A stretch of DNA of 64,000 nucleotides from Opisthocomus hoazin (lineage: Eukaryota; Chordata; Aves; Opisthocomiformes; Opisthocomidae), in assembly GCF_030867145.1 (NCBI RefSeq), contig NC_134433.1, positions 12,661,216 through 12,725,215 on the forward strand. Direction: 5' to 3'. The position numbers and the translations under genes are program-made. The notes under the pieces were generated by a model. It ran no database searches. It was not told the DNA's origin and worked only from the letters and a program-made list of their open reading frames with translations. Numbering within the stretch: position 1 is the stretch's first letter; the number at the start of each line of letters is the position of its first letter. This document shows positions 1 through 15,900 of the stretch, one piece after another.

Positions 1-4825
<4,825 letters not shown>

Positions 4826-5578
4826 TCAGTGGATGGGGAGGCACTGCTGGTGTCCCCAGCTCTGGCAATAGCCCAGCGGCCAGGGGACCGCCCCGGGCAG
4901 GGGGTCTCGCAGGCTGCCCGTGTATCTCTGCTGGCCTCGGAGCCCGGGGTGGTGGGTCCCGATGGAGCAGTAGGCAGGGCTGGGCACGGAGCGCTCCTCC
5001 TTTGGGCTCTCGTAGCGATGAAGCTGCCTCTCGGGGGAAAACCCAGCGTAGAGATGGGATGGAGGGCAGCGCTGCAAGCCAGCAGCGCCTGCGGCGCCGG
5101 GCTCCCAGGGGAGCTGGGGGTGGGCAGCCTTCGCCCCCGGGTCCCGGGCAGTGACCCCGGCCCGGCTGCGGCACTCGGAGTGGGCGCAGGGCCAGCAGCA
5201 CCCGGCGCCGTGCAGGGACAGGGACAGAGCCGTGATCCTGTTGATGGCTCGCCGCAGGGTAGCGATTTTGGAAAGCCTTTTGCCGCCGAGGTCGTGTTTG
5301 AGGGCCAGCCGCAGGGCGTTGAAGGCTTGGTTGTAGTCCAGGATCCTCTTGCGCTCTCTGACGTTGGCAGCCATCCTCCTGGCCTTGGAGCGCACCGGCC
5401 GGCTCCTCTTGCTCACCTTCGTCCCTTCGGTGTCCCCCAGGAAGGTGGGTGCTTCCATCTCCCGGGGGACCCACAGACCCTGCCCGTAGCACGCCTGCGG
5501 TGCGGCCCCCGCTTCCAGCTCCTCTTCCGAGCTGTCGGGCTCGGGCGCTGTGCCTGTCCCCGTGGCTGCTCCGGACAT
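4826..5578 (-). CDS. BHLHA9: BHLHA9, single-exon bHLH transcription factor (250 aa)
   Basis: This is a class A basic helix-loop-helix factor acting in the nucleus. In human it is needed for limb and digit formation, and duplications of its locus cause split-hand/foot with long-bone deficiency. Residues about 66-118 are the bHLH. The basic region is RRMAANVRERKR, with the E-box-contacting Asn72, Arg74, Glu75 and Arg76. Helix 1 is ILDYNQAFNALR, followed by the loop DLGGKRLSK and helix 2 KIATLRRAINRITAL. RPVRSKARR just before the domain and GYCQSWGH near the C-terminus also resemble human BHLHA9 (235 aa). I chose the ATG at 5578 because it has a purine at -3 (GCGGCC before ATG) and gives a family-like length. 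An in-frame upstream Met at 5683 would add 35 residues. The gene is intronless, as in mammals, and lies between TRARG1 and ABR as in human. Confidence 0.95.
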   Translation of the reverse strand: MSGAATGTGTAPEPDSSEEELEAGAAPQACYGQGLWVPREMEAPTFLGDTEGTKVSKRSRPVRSKARRMAANVRERKRILDYNQAFNALRLALKHDLGGKRLSKIATLRRAINRITALSLSLHGAGCCWPCAHSECRSRAGVTARDPGAKAAHPQLPWEPGAAGAAGLQRCPPSHLYAGFSPERQLHRYESPKEERSVPSPAYCSIGTHHPGLRGQQRYTGSLRDPLPGAVPWPLGYCQSWGHQQCLPIH

Positions 5579-6679
5579 GGCCGCGGCGAGGGGGAGCGGG
5601 AAGACGTGCTGCTGTGGTCCTGCCTCCCGCGAGGCGTGGGAGACACTCCTGCAGGGACACGCAGCCGCCTCTAAAAACCCCACCGGCGGGGCTCGTCACG
5701 TGGCTGCCCCCGACCCTCCTCACCTGCCTGCAGGTGTGCTGCCCTGCCCGGGGGCACAGGGCCAGCCCTGCCCGGCCTCTGCTCCCCACCATGCTCCCGA
5801 GCACGGTGCCAGCCCGGAGCGCGCAGCATGGGTGCTGCGGTGCCCACAGCCTGCGGTGGGATGCCCACAGGTCCCGGGGGAAGGACCAAGCACGCGTTGT
5901 GGTCTTTGCTTTAAGTCTTTGCTAAGAGTTTGGTTACTGTGGGGGTTCGCTGTGCTGCTCTGCCCTCTGCTCTGCCAGGCGGGCTGGCAGCTCAGCCTGG
6001 GCCAGGTCATCGCTGGGTTTCACACAGCGTGATAGGGCAGAGCACTGTGGGCATCACCGCCCCGGCACGGGGCTCGGGCTCTGCTCCCCACGCTCACTGA
6101 CACCGCAGCATTTCTGTCATTTTTCCCAGCTAGGGGAAACCGAGGCACGGCGTGAGGAGGGTGCTGAGAGCAGCGAGTCTTGTGCCCGAGTGCAAGAGAA
6201 GAAAAAACGATTCCTGGCCCAGGAACAGGGCTGGAGCACAGAGCTGCCTTGGAGACGGTGCCTTGGGGCTGCTCCATGCAGGAGCAGGATCCGTGGGCAC
6301 GGAGGTAGGGGGGTGCCTGGGCAGGAGCAGCCCCGGGAGCCGGCGGAGGAATGTGGGGGGCTTGGCACGCCTCTGCCCTGCGGAGCAGGAAGCAGGAATG
6401 TGGCAGGGGGGATTGGGGCAGGTGATAAAAGAGCTAAAGTGCTACCTGCCTCCAGAGCCTTCCTGTCCCTTCCCAGCAGCGGGGAGCCCCGGGGCAGAGC
6501 TGTCTGGGCTGGCGCTGCCGGGCCTGCCCGGCATTTACTCTGGGGAAGACGATGCTGAAAGCAGGTCCTTGTTCTCCACATCCCCAAGCCGGTGGGACGG
6601 AGGGGCTTTGCAGGTGTGGTGGGTCTGGAGGCTGTGGGGAGGGACAGGTCCTCATCCTCCCAGCAGCATGAGGCTGCCA
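5579..6679. other. BHLHA9 upstream region
   Basis: This is the 5' side of BHLHA9 on the minus strand. The first 150 bases are CpG-rich and probably hold the core promoter. No further gene is recognisable. Confidence 0.4.
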
Positions 6680-7075
6680 CGTGTGTTTGCCCATCAATCC
6701 ATTAACGAGCAGTCGCTAAATGCCTTCCTGTGCGAGGGGTAACATTTTGAAAAACGGCCCAGGAGTTGGTCTGACAAATTGTTGGGGTGTCTGGTGCAAA
6801 AGCAGAGCCCAGCAGGAGAATGTACCCCCCTTCATCCATCCCTTCCTATCTGATTGTCCTGGCTCATGTTTGATCAATAGCCACAATTAGCGGGGGCTAT
6901 TTGTCTATTGCCCTTCTCCTCTCTTGGGCTCTTTGAAGTCGGAGCTAATTTAGGTGCCTCTGCTTCAGGAACCCAATAAATCAGGAGTTGGGGCCTCGGG
7001 GAGAGGGGAGGACCAGGCAGCAGCACTTCAAAGGGAGGTGAAGCTTGCAAATCTTTTTGAGCACTCACCTGCGCT
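6680..7075. promoter_or_regulatory. Candidate conserved noncoding element 1 near BHLHA9
   Basis: This is an AT-richer island in very GC-rich surroundings, with no plausible reading frame. It holds homeobox-like TAAT/ATTA words and one ATAAATCA (TGATTTAT on the other strand) at 6976-6983, the HOX/PBX composite octamer. Its composition and position resemble a developmental enhancer between BHLHA9 and ABR. Enhancer function is inferred. Confidence 0.4.
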
Positions 7076-7574
7076 CGCTATGGCCCTCTTGTTCTCCCCA
7101 GCAGCCTTCTGGCCGCCCAGTCTTGCTCTGCCCAGGAGCGGGTGCTCCCCTGGCCGCTGACTTACACAGCGAGCTCGGCTCGGGTGCGACGGGCTCTTCG
7201 GGATGCTTGACTGCCAGCAGGACGTGCATGATGGGCTCGCTTAGAGAGACGCCTGCCCAGAACCCAGCTGAGCAGGGCGGATCCCTGTCGTGGGGATGTT
7301 TTTGCTCAGGTGGGAGGTTGGGAGGTGCTGCACGGGGCAGATGCGGAGGTGGCTGAGCTGGGCACAGCGCTGTGTCCCAACCGCGGTGATGCTTGGGCAG
7401 CGAGAGGGGCAGAGAGCAGGCAGCAGCCCCAAGGTGCCCACCCAGCAGGGCAGAACCCACCGCCCCCATCCTGCCCACAGCCCCCGGGAGCGCTGCCGGG
7501 GGTTCCCAGCATCTCGGCTCTGGGCAGCCCCGGTCCTGCAGGGATCCAGCCCCAGCTCTCGGAAGCGGGCAAGG

Positions 7575-7900
7575 CCAGACCATAAATCACGGGTCACTGG
7601 ATGCCACCGGCCGCCTGTAATTAGTGCATCCTGCTGGGCCGTCCCCACCTCGTCCTGGACGCTTCCTATCTAGGTGCCCATTACAGGGTGGGAGGCCAGC
7701 AGGAACGCCCACCCTGGCCCTGCTCCCTCAGCCCCCGCTGATTTATCACTGCGCGCTGGAGAGATTTATGGGCTGAGACCGGGAGCCAGAAACGTGTTGT
7801 AAGGCTCTGCCGGGCCTGTCTGCCTGACAGATGATGAAAGAGCTGTAATTATCCGTCGCCATGCATAAATCAGGCCACTCATGCCTCCTCCACTCCTCCC
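7575..7900. promoter_or_regulatory. Candidate conserved noncoding element 2 near BHLHA9
   Basis: A second non-GC-rich island carries three more copies of the HOX/PBX octamer (ATAAATCA at 7582-7589 and 7865-7872, TGATTTAT at 7739-7746). It also has TAATTAG at 7618-7624 and a TTTATG word near 7764. There is no coding signal. The motif cluster is seen directly; limb-enhancer activity is a hypothesis. Confidence 0.45.
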
Positions 7901-9059
7901 CCCCAGCCTCCATGAAGGGGTTCAGCCCCCGGGGATACCCCAGCATGTGTCCCACCAGACCTGGGCCACTGCTGAGCGTCAGGCACCTGCCCACCCTGGG
8001 CAGCGTCGTCGCAGCTCTCGGGGGGTCCCACAGCCCAGAGGCGCGCTTTGGGCATCTTCATCGCCCCTGAAACTGCCGCTGAGCGGTGGCTGCAGCTCCT
8101 GCAAAGAGCCCTGGGCTGGCTGCCCCTCATCCGCATCCATCCCGCACCCCCAAACCGCTGCTGCTTCCAGGCGGGAGCTGCCGGGACCATCTGGGAGCTC
8201 TCCAGAGGTGAAGCCCTGATGGGGTGGCGAGGGGGCAGCCGACACGGGCTGCGGGGGCTGCCTGGCTCCCGGCGATGTCCCAGCACCGTCCGTCGTCCTT
8301 CGGAAGGCTGTGCTGGGAGGCACGGCTGTGCCGGAGGGACACCACGGAGCAGGAGCCGGTGGTGCCGAGGCCTGGCGTGCCGGGAGGTGCTCACCCCGCT
8401 GCTCTGGGGCAGTGACGGAAGCGAAGGTGAAGGCGGTCGTTGCGACACTGCCTGCGCCCGCGTGGGTAAATAAATAGGGCGTTGTGTTCCTGCCGGGGCA
8501 CGGCCAGGTGGCACGAGGGACACGGGCTCGGGAGTCAGGCACCGCCGGCCGTCACGCAGCGCACGGGAGGACGCGGGGGAAGGCAGCTCCCTGCCGCCAC
8601 GCTGCCTGGGCCTCCCGCCTCTGGCGTCCCGCGCCCCAGCACCTTGCGCCCTGTACGGCCATCGCCCACCCTCCCCACGGCGCGGGGCTGGGATGCCCTG
8701 TCCCGTGGGCTGGGAGTGAGCTACGGGGGCACGCACCCCCCTGCCAGCTCCAACACAGCGGCACGGAGTGGGCGAAAAGCTTGACGCGGGCCTTCATCGC
8801 CCGTCGCTGGCGTCTGGGAGACGGACGGGGCACGCGGTGCATCACCGGCTGAGGATGAGGATGGCTGGGAGATGGGCAGAGCTCTGCGTGCTGGCGGGGG
8901 GCACAGCAGCTGGGGGGCACAGGAGCTACCCCGCGCCTTCGAGGCTATGCGGTTGCTGGCTCAGGGAGCGGTTCCTGGCGGAGCGTGGGATTGTTTGTGT
9001 CATTAGCTGTCGCTGTTAATTGTTCTGACGCTGCTGGCACCAAGCGCTGCCTCTCCCTC

Positions 9060-9401
9060 ACGGCATCCCCCCGGCCCGGGCCCCTCCGCTCCTCCGGGGA
9101 GACCCCGAGGTGGGGACGGAGGAACACCGCACCCCCCCCCCCACCCCGCCCGGGCTCCCGCAGCCCCCCCGCGCACGCAGAGCCGGCGGTGCTGCCCCCG
9201 CGGCCGGCGCGGCGGGGACCGAGCCCCGGGAGCGGTGCGGGGTGGGGGGGCGGTGGCAGCGCTGCTCCCCGCCCCGGCGGGGCCGTGCCGAGGCGGGGCG
9301 GGCGGGGGCGGGCCGGGGGCGGGCTCCAGCGTCAGGCCCCGCAGCGGCGGGGGGCGGAAGGCGGCGGTGCGGGGAGGGGAAGGGGGGGAAACTTCGGGGG
9401 G
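9060..9401 (+). promoter_or_regulatory. ABR: CpG-island promoter of the upstream ABR first exon
   Basis: A dense CpG island with GC boxes (for example GGGGCGGGC around 9300) directly precedes the ATG at 9402. No TATA box is seen. It is the likely promoter and 5' leader for the BCR-like first exon. Confidence 0.5.
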
Positions 9402-9723
9402 ATGGCGGCAGGCGAGGCGGCCCGGGAGGACTTCTTGCGGCACTGGCAGGAGGAGTTCCCGGGGGAGGCGGCTCCCCGCATGGAGCTGGGCTCGGTGCGG
9501 GCCATGGAGCGGGAGCTGGAGCGCTGCCGCCGCCACCTCCGCCGCCTGCAGCGGGCGCTGGCCGAGGAGCGCTTCAAGGTGGGCTACCTGGAGGCGGCGC
9601 TGGCCCGAGCCCCCCCTCCCCGACCCCCCCCCGCCGCCCCCCGCCCGCCGCCGAGCCCCCCGGGCAGCTCCCCGGAGGGAGGCAGCGGCGGCAGCTCCGA
9701 CGCGGAGGACGGCTCCTCGGCAG
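9402..9723 (+). CDS. ABR: ABR alternative first exon with BCR-like oligomerization domain
   Basis: This exon encodes 107 codons plus one base. Residues 11-70 align without gaps, as I recall the sequence, with the N-terminal coiled-coil oligomerization domain of BCR. FLRHWQEEFP corresponds to BCR FAEAWKAQFP, PRMELGSV to PRMELRSV, MERELERC to IEQELERC and EERFKVGYLEAALA to QERFRMIYLQTLLA. A Pro/Ser/Gly linker (71-100) and an acidic tail follow. The exon ends at a CAG|GTGGGT donor in phase 1. That matches the phase of the usual ABR exon 1, so it can join the exon at 25165 to give an isoform of about 948 residues. The kinase-like and SH2-binding region of BCR exon 1 is absent. The ATG follows a CpG island. 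Homology is strong; splicing to ABR is inferred from phase, strand and order. Confidence 0.8.
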
Positions 9724-9920
9724 GTGGGTGCCCGGGGGGATGGGGGGGTGGGGGGGGGTCGTGCCCACCCTGCGCCCCACGCCAGGGACGGGGGTGTCCC
9801 CAGCCCCTCGGCCATCGCACGAGAAAGGGCGTCCCCAGCCCCCGCGCTGTCCCTGGGGAGCTCCCGTGCCGCACCGAGGGCACCCCGTGCCCACCCGTCC
9901 CCACACCGCTGCCAAGGCCC

Positions 9921-9984
9921 CCCCGAGCCCCTCTCCCATCCCTGTCAGCACACCCCGAGCCCCTCTCCCATCCCTGTCAGCGCA
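9921..9984. repeat. Two-copy 32-bp tandem repeat
   Basis: A unit beginning CCCCGAGCCCCTCTCCC occurs at 9921-9952 and 9953-9984 with about one mismatch. It lies just inside the intron after the BCR-like exon. Confidence 0.8.
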
Positions 9985-12900
9985 CCCGGTGCTGCGGCAC
10001 GGCAGAGGATCTGTTGGTCACCCCAGGCTGTCCCCATCACACAGCCAGGGGCACCCCGTGGCTGAGGCTGCCCCAAACCCCTGTACCGTGCCCACCAAGC
10101 AGGTGATGCCACCCCCAGCCCTTGTGCTGTCCCCACGCCACCACTAAGGTCACCCCAAGCCACTGTGTCATCCCTGTCCCACTTCCAAGAGCATCCCATG
10201 CTAAGGCCCCGTCCTTGGGTGTGTGAGAAGGGAGGGTGGCCGGTCCCCTGCGGCTGGCTGTTGGTGATGTGCCACTGGCCCAGGAGCCATCTCTGGGGCT
10301 GGGACACTGCGGGAGAGTCACTTCCTCCAGGGGCGACACAGGGTCACCTCCGCGCCGGTGACACCCTGTGATCTCCCGTGGGGAAATCCTGGAGCCGCTA
10401 AAGCAGAAGCGTGCCGGGGTGGCCAGGTGTCCCAGGACGTTTCGCTGGGCGGATGGAGGACGGTGTTGTTTCGCGAGCGACTGGCTGTTCGGTGGCACTG
10501 TGAAGGCGCAGCCAGCTAGCGCTGTCACCCGTCACGCTGCCCTACTTCCAGCAGCCTGGAAGTTGTTGTTGCATCAGCTTTAATCCCGGGTCACAGTCCT
10601 GACTGCTAGGGAATGTCACTTTTTATGTGGCTAATTCTGCAGCTGACTTGAGTTAATTTTGTTCTTGCTCGATTGTTCGGGGTGGTGGTTTTTCCCCAAG
10701 GCTGTATCCTGCTGGTTTAGGATTGCCTGGGTAGTGAGCGCTCTGATGTTGAAGCGTGCTTGATATTTAGTGTAATTTATATTTATTGCGTGAGTCTACA
10801 GGGCCAGAGAACAGCTCCGTTTCCGTTTCACCTTCCCAAGCTGCCTGGAGGTGAAATGTCCGAAGTACGTGGCTGCTCTTGGTGGCGTTCACACGTGTGT
10901 TCCTGCCTCTCCCCGCTCGGTGGGGACCAGCCGTGGGACCCTGCTCCCAGCACCGTCGTGACGACTGAGGATGTGTCGCCTTCAAAGTGAGCCGTACTCC
11001 AGCCCCCCGTCAGCGAGGACCGGTTGTGGGTTTTGGAGAGCTGCTCAGCAGCTGAGGAGGCTCGAGTGCGTCGGAGCGACCAAGCGCAAATCCTGCTGAT
11101 TTACGCTTGGATCCTGCGTCTTATTTATGTCTGGGTAACGCTCCTGAGTGTTTCCAAACACCCAGGACTGTGCAAGGCTGCTCTCAGGCCGGGGTGGTGT
11201 CGTTAAAGGGGCTTCCCTGGAGCACAGCGTAAGCCCCTGAGGGTCCCAGCTGTGTAACCCGGAGGGGTCCTCCAGCCCCGCACCGACCTGCGAGGCAGCT
11301 GGACCACGACCTTTGTGGCTGGTCGGGGTGAGTCTTTTGAGCAAGACCCTGAAATCCAAGGTTGCATCTGTTACGGTTAACTGTGGCCTCCTCCTCCTCC
11401 TCCCCCGAATGGGTGTCCATCAAAGGTCCCCGGCTCTTGCACTCGTCCGAGGAGGCAGCGTCCCTTCCGCCGAGCACCCGGCTCCTCGCCCCGTGGCACG
11501 GCCGGGCTCTGTGTGGAGGTCGGCTGATGGTGGCGGCGATGAGCTCTCGCCAGCCTTGTCCCGAGCCTTTCCCGGCATCAGCACTTTTCTTTGTTGAGCG
11601 TTATAAGGGCGCCTGTGTGCGCTGATGGCGCTGACATTTAAAAGCAGAATTTGGGAGTACAGTAAAAACGCGTGTGGTCGTTGCCTGGATCCCCCTTTCT
11701 CCGGGCGGTTGGTTAACGTGGTGCTCCTGTCGTTTTCTTCTCACTTCTCTTTACTTTTCAGATATAGTTAAAAATTCCTGATCATGGTGCTGTTTGCTTC
11801 TCCCCCCAGCAGTCCAGGTGGCGTGTAACTGGGTTAGCGCCGCTCTGCCTGGGTCCCTCAGTATTTTCATGTGAATTCTGGAGCTGAACCGTGCTGCGGC
11901 CGTGGCTGAAAGCGGTCCGTCTCCGGCCATTTCACCGTAACCTACGGCAGCGCTGTCTGGACAGCAAGCGAAGGAGAGCTGAATATCGTTTTTGTGGGAA
12001 TTACCAGGGAGAGACAGCGGTGTCCTTTAAGCAGCTTGCGATTAATCTGATTTAAAGCAAGGAAATCTGCAAGATGCCTGTTTGCGGCTCTTGCGCGAGA
12101 GCGGCGCGTGTGACAGCCAGATACATGATCCTGGCATCTGAGAGCCTGTGCCAGCTCACCCGGGACCAACAAAATCTGAGCGTCAGCGAGCAGATGGCTA
12201 GAAACGAAGCGTGGAAAGGACGAAAATTCCTTTCATCTTGGCCGTCACCTGTCCCTGTGGCTAAACACGCAGCTGGCCTCGCAGCTGAGTATGTGCGGTG
12301 CCGCGCGTGGCTGTGCCGGGAAGTGGTCGGGGTGTGCCGGGGCGCGGCGGTGCTTCGGTTGGGTGCTGGCTCCATCACCTCCCTTGCGCACGAGCCTGCA
12401 GCGAAGGGTCCGGTGCTGCGGGTCGGTACCCACGAGGAGGGGGTGAGCTGAGCGGGCGGGAGGCGACTGTGCCGGTGACCGAGAGGAGGAACGCGGTGAT
12501 GCTCGTCGGGAGGTGCTTTGGCCCCAGCACAGAGGTGGAACAAACTCAGCGCTGGGTTTCACCACTTTGCCCTTGGGAAGCGGAGAAGGAGGCCGGCTCT
12601 CCATGGAGCTGGGATGCTGTGGGTGTCTCCTGAAGCTCCTCTGGAAGGCTGCTGAGTTTGGGAGCCCCTGGCCTGCCCTGTGCAGCGCCCTGCACCCCAG
12701 AAATGCGAGCTCTGTGGTGGGGAGCGCTGGCATAGCTGGAATAGTCCACGATGGCATTGGCTGGTGGATCTGGTTACAGCAGGATGCTGCGGCTGCGAGC
12801 TGTGCCGTAAATGAAATTCCCAGCCCTCTATTTAGCTGGAATTACAGTTTCTGTCGTGGAAAGCTCCTGGAGTCACGTGGGCTCTGCAGCTCGCCCCGGC

Positions 12901-15900
12901 ACACTGCCTGCGCTCATGCCTTGGGAAATGGGAAGGGAGGCTGCCGGCAACAGCGGGGTCCCTGCCTGGGGGTGAGCATGGAAGGGCAGCGGTGTCGGCG
13001 TGTGCACCGAAGGGCTGAGATGGGGAAGGTGCCCTGGGGCGTCTGGAGTCTCCGGGGCATCAACCACCTCATGCCTCTGTTCCGGCTGGGGGCTGGATTG
13101 CTGTGGATGTCGTGCTGGGGGCTGCTGGCGTGGTTTGGGTAAAGGCAGGGCTATTCTTCCTCCTCCGTCCCTGCTTTCAGCTCGTGATGCTGGTGGAAAA
13201 TACGTGATACTGCAAAAGTGATGTGTCTGTCCTGGAGAAACTGCTTTGGGATGGGGCAACACTGTGGGCAGGGCTCTGTCCTGCTGCCCTGAGCCACCCT
13301 TGGACCCTGCTGGTTCCTCGTGCCTTTCTTGGAAAAAACCCTGAAACCCCAGCAAAAGGAGGATGGAAAATAGTGAGAAAAGTCCACAGTTTATCCCAGT
13401 GCAACTCTCTCTGTCTGGGGTGGGTCGCGCGTGCAAGAGGTGAAGGAGGCGTGATCCCACAGCGCGCAGGAAGGTGAAGGGTTGCGTTGTCTCTGCAGCC
13501 ATTTCCCCTCCTGTAGCACCCGGAGGGGATCCAGGAGTTGGCGCCGAAGCGAGGAGGTGCGTGGGTGGGAGTTGTCTCTCCCCGAGACCCCGTCTCCCAC
13601 CTCTGCGTCCTCGTGTTTGTTTTTTTAACTTTTACTTCATCACATTTCCCCACAGTTGGAAGTGTTTGTTTGGCTCTGAAGATGCTGAAAGTTCCCCTTC
13701 TGGCTGGGGAAGGCCAGGCAGAGTCTCAGTGTTTAATTTTAACTGCTTAGGCAAGGACAAAACCGCAGCGTGTGTGCGTGTGTGCGCCTGCCGGGGACCT
13801 TTGAACCGTCTCCATCTGCTCTGGGGCCCGGCGGTGTTTCGGGAGGTGGCTTTTCTCCACGCACCCTCCTGATGGCAGGGTGACAACAACCCCTGCGTGA
13901 CATGGGGCTGCCTCCCCGGGGAGCGGTGCTGCCCGAGCTGGGGTCTGCAGGGTTAACGCTGGCGCAGGTTGGCACTGTTAAAGAAAATCATAAATAAATG
14001 CAACAGTTCTCGAGGTTAGAAAGCCTTTGAGTAGAACGGTTGCTGTTTAAAAGCACAGCTTTTAAATCAGAGCAGTAAGTGCTGGTATTTGGAGTAACTT
14101 CCATGCGATGGGCAATAGATGGGCTTGTAAAGCAGCTGGAAGAGGAAAGGGAAAATCTGTGACTGGCTCTGCCCACTGGCATCACCAGGATCTCCTCTCC
14201 GGGGCAGAGCCGGCAGCAGCCACAGCATCTGCCAAGTGGAGAAACAGCCCTTCCAGGCACCAGCACCCTGCAAATGCTGAGCAGGATGGACGCGCGGTGG
14301 GACGGGGGTCCCTGTCCCTCTCACTGGGCCAGGGGATGGTGGGTGAGCTGGTCCCAGTGGGCACATCTGTGCCGCTGGCAAGCTGCCGTGGCTGGGTCTG
14401 GCTTTCCCCTGCCCTGCTCCCCTCGGCCGTCAGCTCTCGCGTCAGCTGAGCGTGGTTGCAGTTGGAATCTGGCTGCTGCCCAGCATCATGAACCTGCATC
14501 CCCTCTGAATCAGATCCTCCAAACTGGTATGAGCGTTCCCGCGGTGGCTTCCTCCTCTCCCCTGGCATGGCTGCGGCATCTGCTCTTGCCGGCCCAGAGA
14601 TGCTGACATCTCACCTGCGGAAGGTGGATCTGGCTGCAGCATCCCCGCGTGTCCCCGCGTGCTGTCAGCTGAGCGCGGTCCCACGGGCTGGGTATTCGCC
14701 CCGCGGCGTTTGGGGCAGAGACGATGCTGAGCTCCCCCCGCTCGGCAGCGTTCGGGCGGTGGGCAGCCCTGGTGCCCTGCGCGAGGGACGGAGGGGACGC
14801 AGTTCCCCTTTCGGTGCCAGCGGTGCCGCAGGCTGCGCCCACTGCGGCGGCGAGCGCTTCGGCTCGGAGGTGGCCCCCAGGCACCCCTGGCTTGGTGCAG
14901 CGGTGGCCGGTTGTGGGGCGGTCGGTGGTCCCCAGGCAGGAGCAGCAGCAGGACACGCAAGGAGCCCTCATTAGGTGGCTGGCTACAGCCAGAAGTGCCC
15001 TGCGGGGCCTGAATACATTTGCATCGTAAGTCTATTGAAATCTGATTTGGGGTGGGTTTTTTCCCCCTGGAAAGAGGCTTCTGTGCAGCGGGGCCCTTTG
15101 TTCGCTGGTTCCTCCTCCCCTCCTGCCCAGCACAGCCAGTGATGCTGCCAGTTGGGATCCCAGCGGATGGCTCTGCTCTGTCTTCTGCTGGATGCCGTCT
15201 GCTGCGTCTGACCCTGCGGCAGCGAGCAGAGGGAGACGCTTTCCCCCGTGCTGGCAGGGGATGAATATTCCCTTGGGTTAGAGAGGGGAGCCCGGTTTGG
15301 CCAAGGCAGCTCGCTGAAGCATGCATCCATCCCGGGAAAACCGCACCTGTCCTCCCAGTTCGTGGCATTGCTGGGTTTGTCCTCCCGCTGAGGTCGGCCG
15401 GAGCAGCCGGAGGGAGCACACGGATCTCTCGCTGCATCCCCAAGAGTCATCTTCAAATAGATTTGACTTTCCCACTCCTAGTTGCTTTATCAGTGTTTGC
15501 TAAGCAGGATAATTTGCATATGTAGATCAGTAGCAGCAGCACTTCTTGGCTCTCTTGGCTGGAGCTGGGGAGTGGAGCCTGGCCAGCTTAGGCAGAATCG
15601 CGGAGGATGTCCTGCAGATCTGCCCTGAGATAAGTCCCAGCTGCAAAGTTCAGGGATTGAGGATCAGGCAGATGGGGAGACCTTTGTGCTCAGACCGGGG
15701 CTTTCTGCCATGGGCAGTTTTTGTTCCGACGCTGCGAACCAACACCTCTTCCTTCTCCTTCTCAGGTCCTTTGGTCGGGAAGCAAACGTGGCCAAGCCAT
15801 CTCGGCAGCGCTGGCACCAGGGCTGGGTGGGAGAGGAGCAGCGTGGGGCTGCCGTGCTGGCAGCTACAGCCATGATCTCCTCCTCCTCAGAAGAGAGATG

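Noticed and set aside
8985-9401. N-terminal extension of the BCR-like ABR exon
   Set aside because: The frame stays open upstream but has low-complexity composition over a CpG island. The ATG at 9402 gives the natural BCR-like start.
9724-10106. Read-through of the BCR-like frame beyond the donor
   Set aside because: After residue 107 the translation becomes repetitive Pro/Ser sequence over a tandem repeat, while a good phase-matched donor lies exactly at the end of the conserved part.
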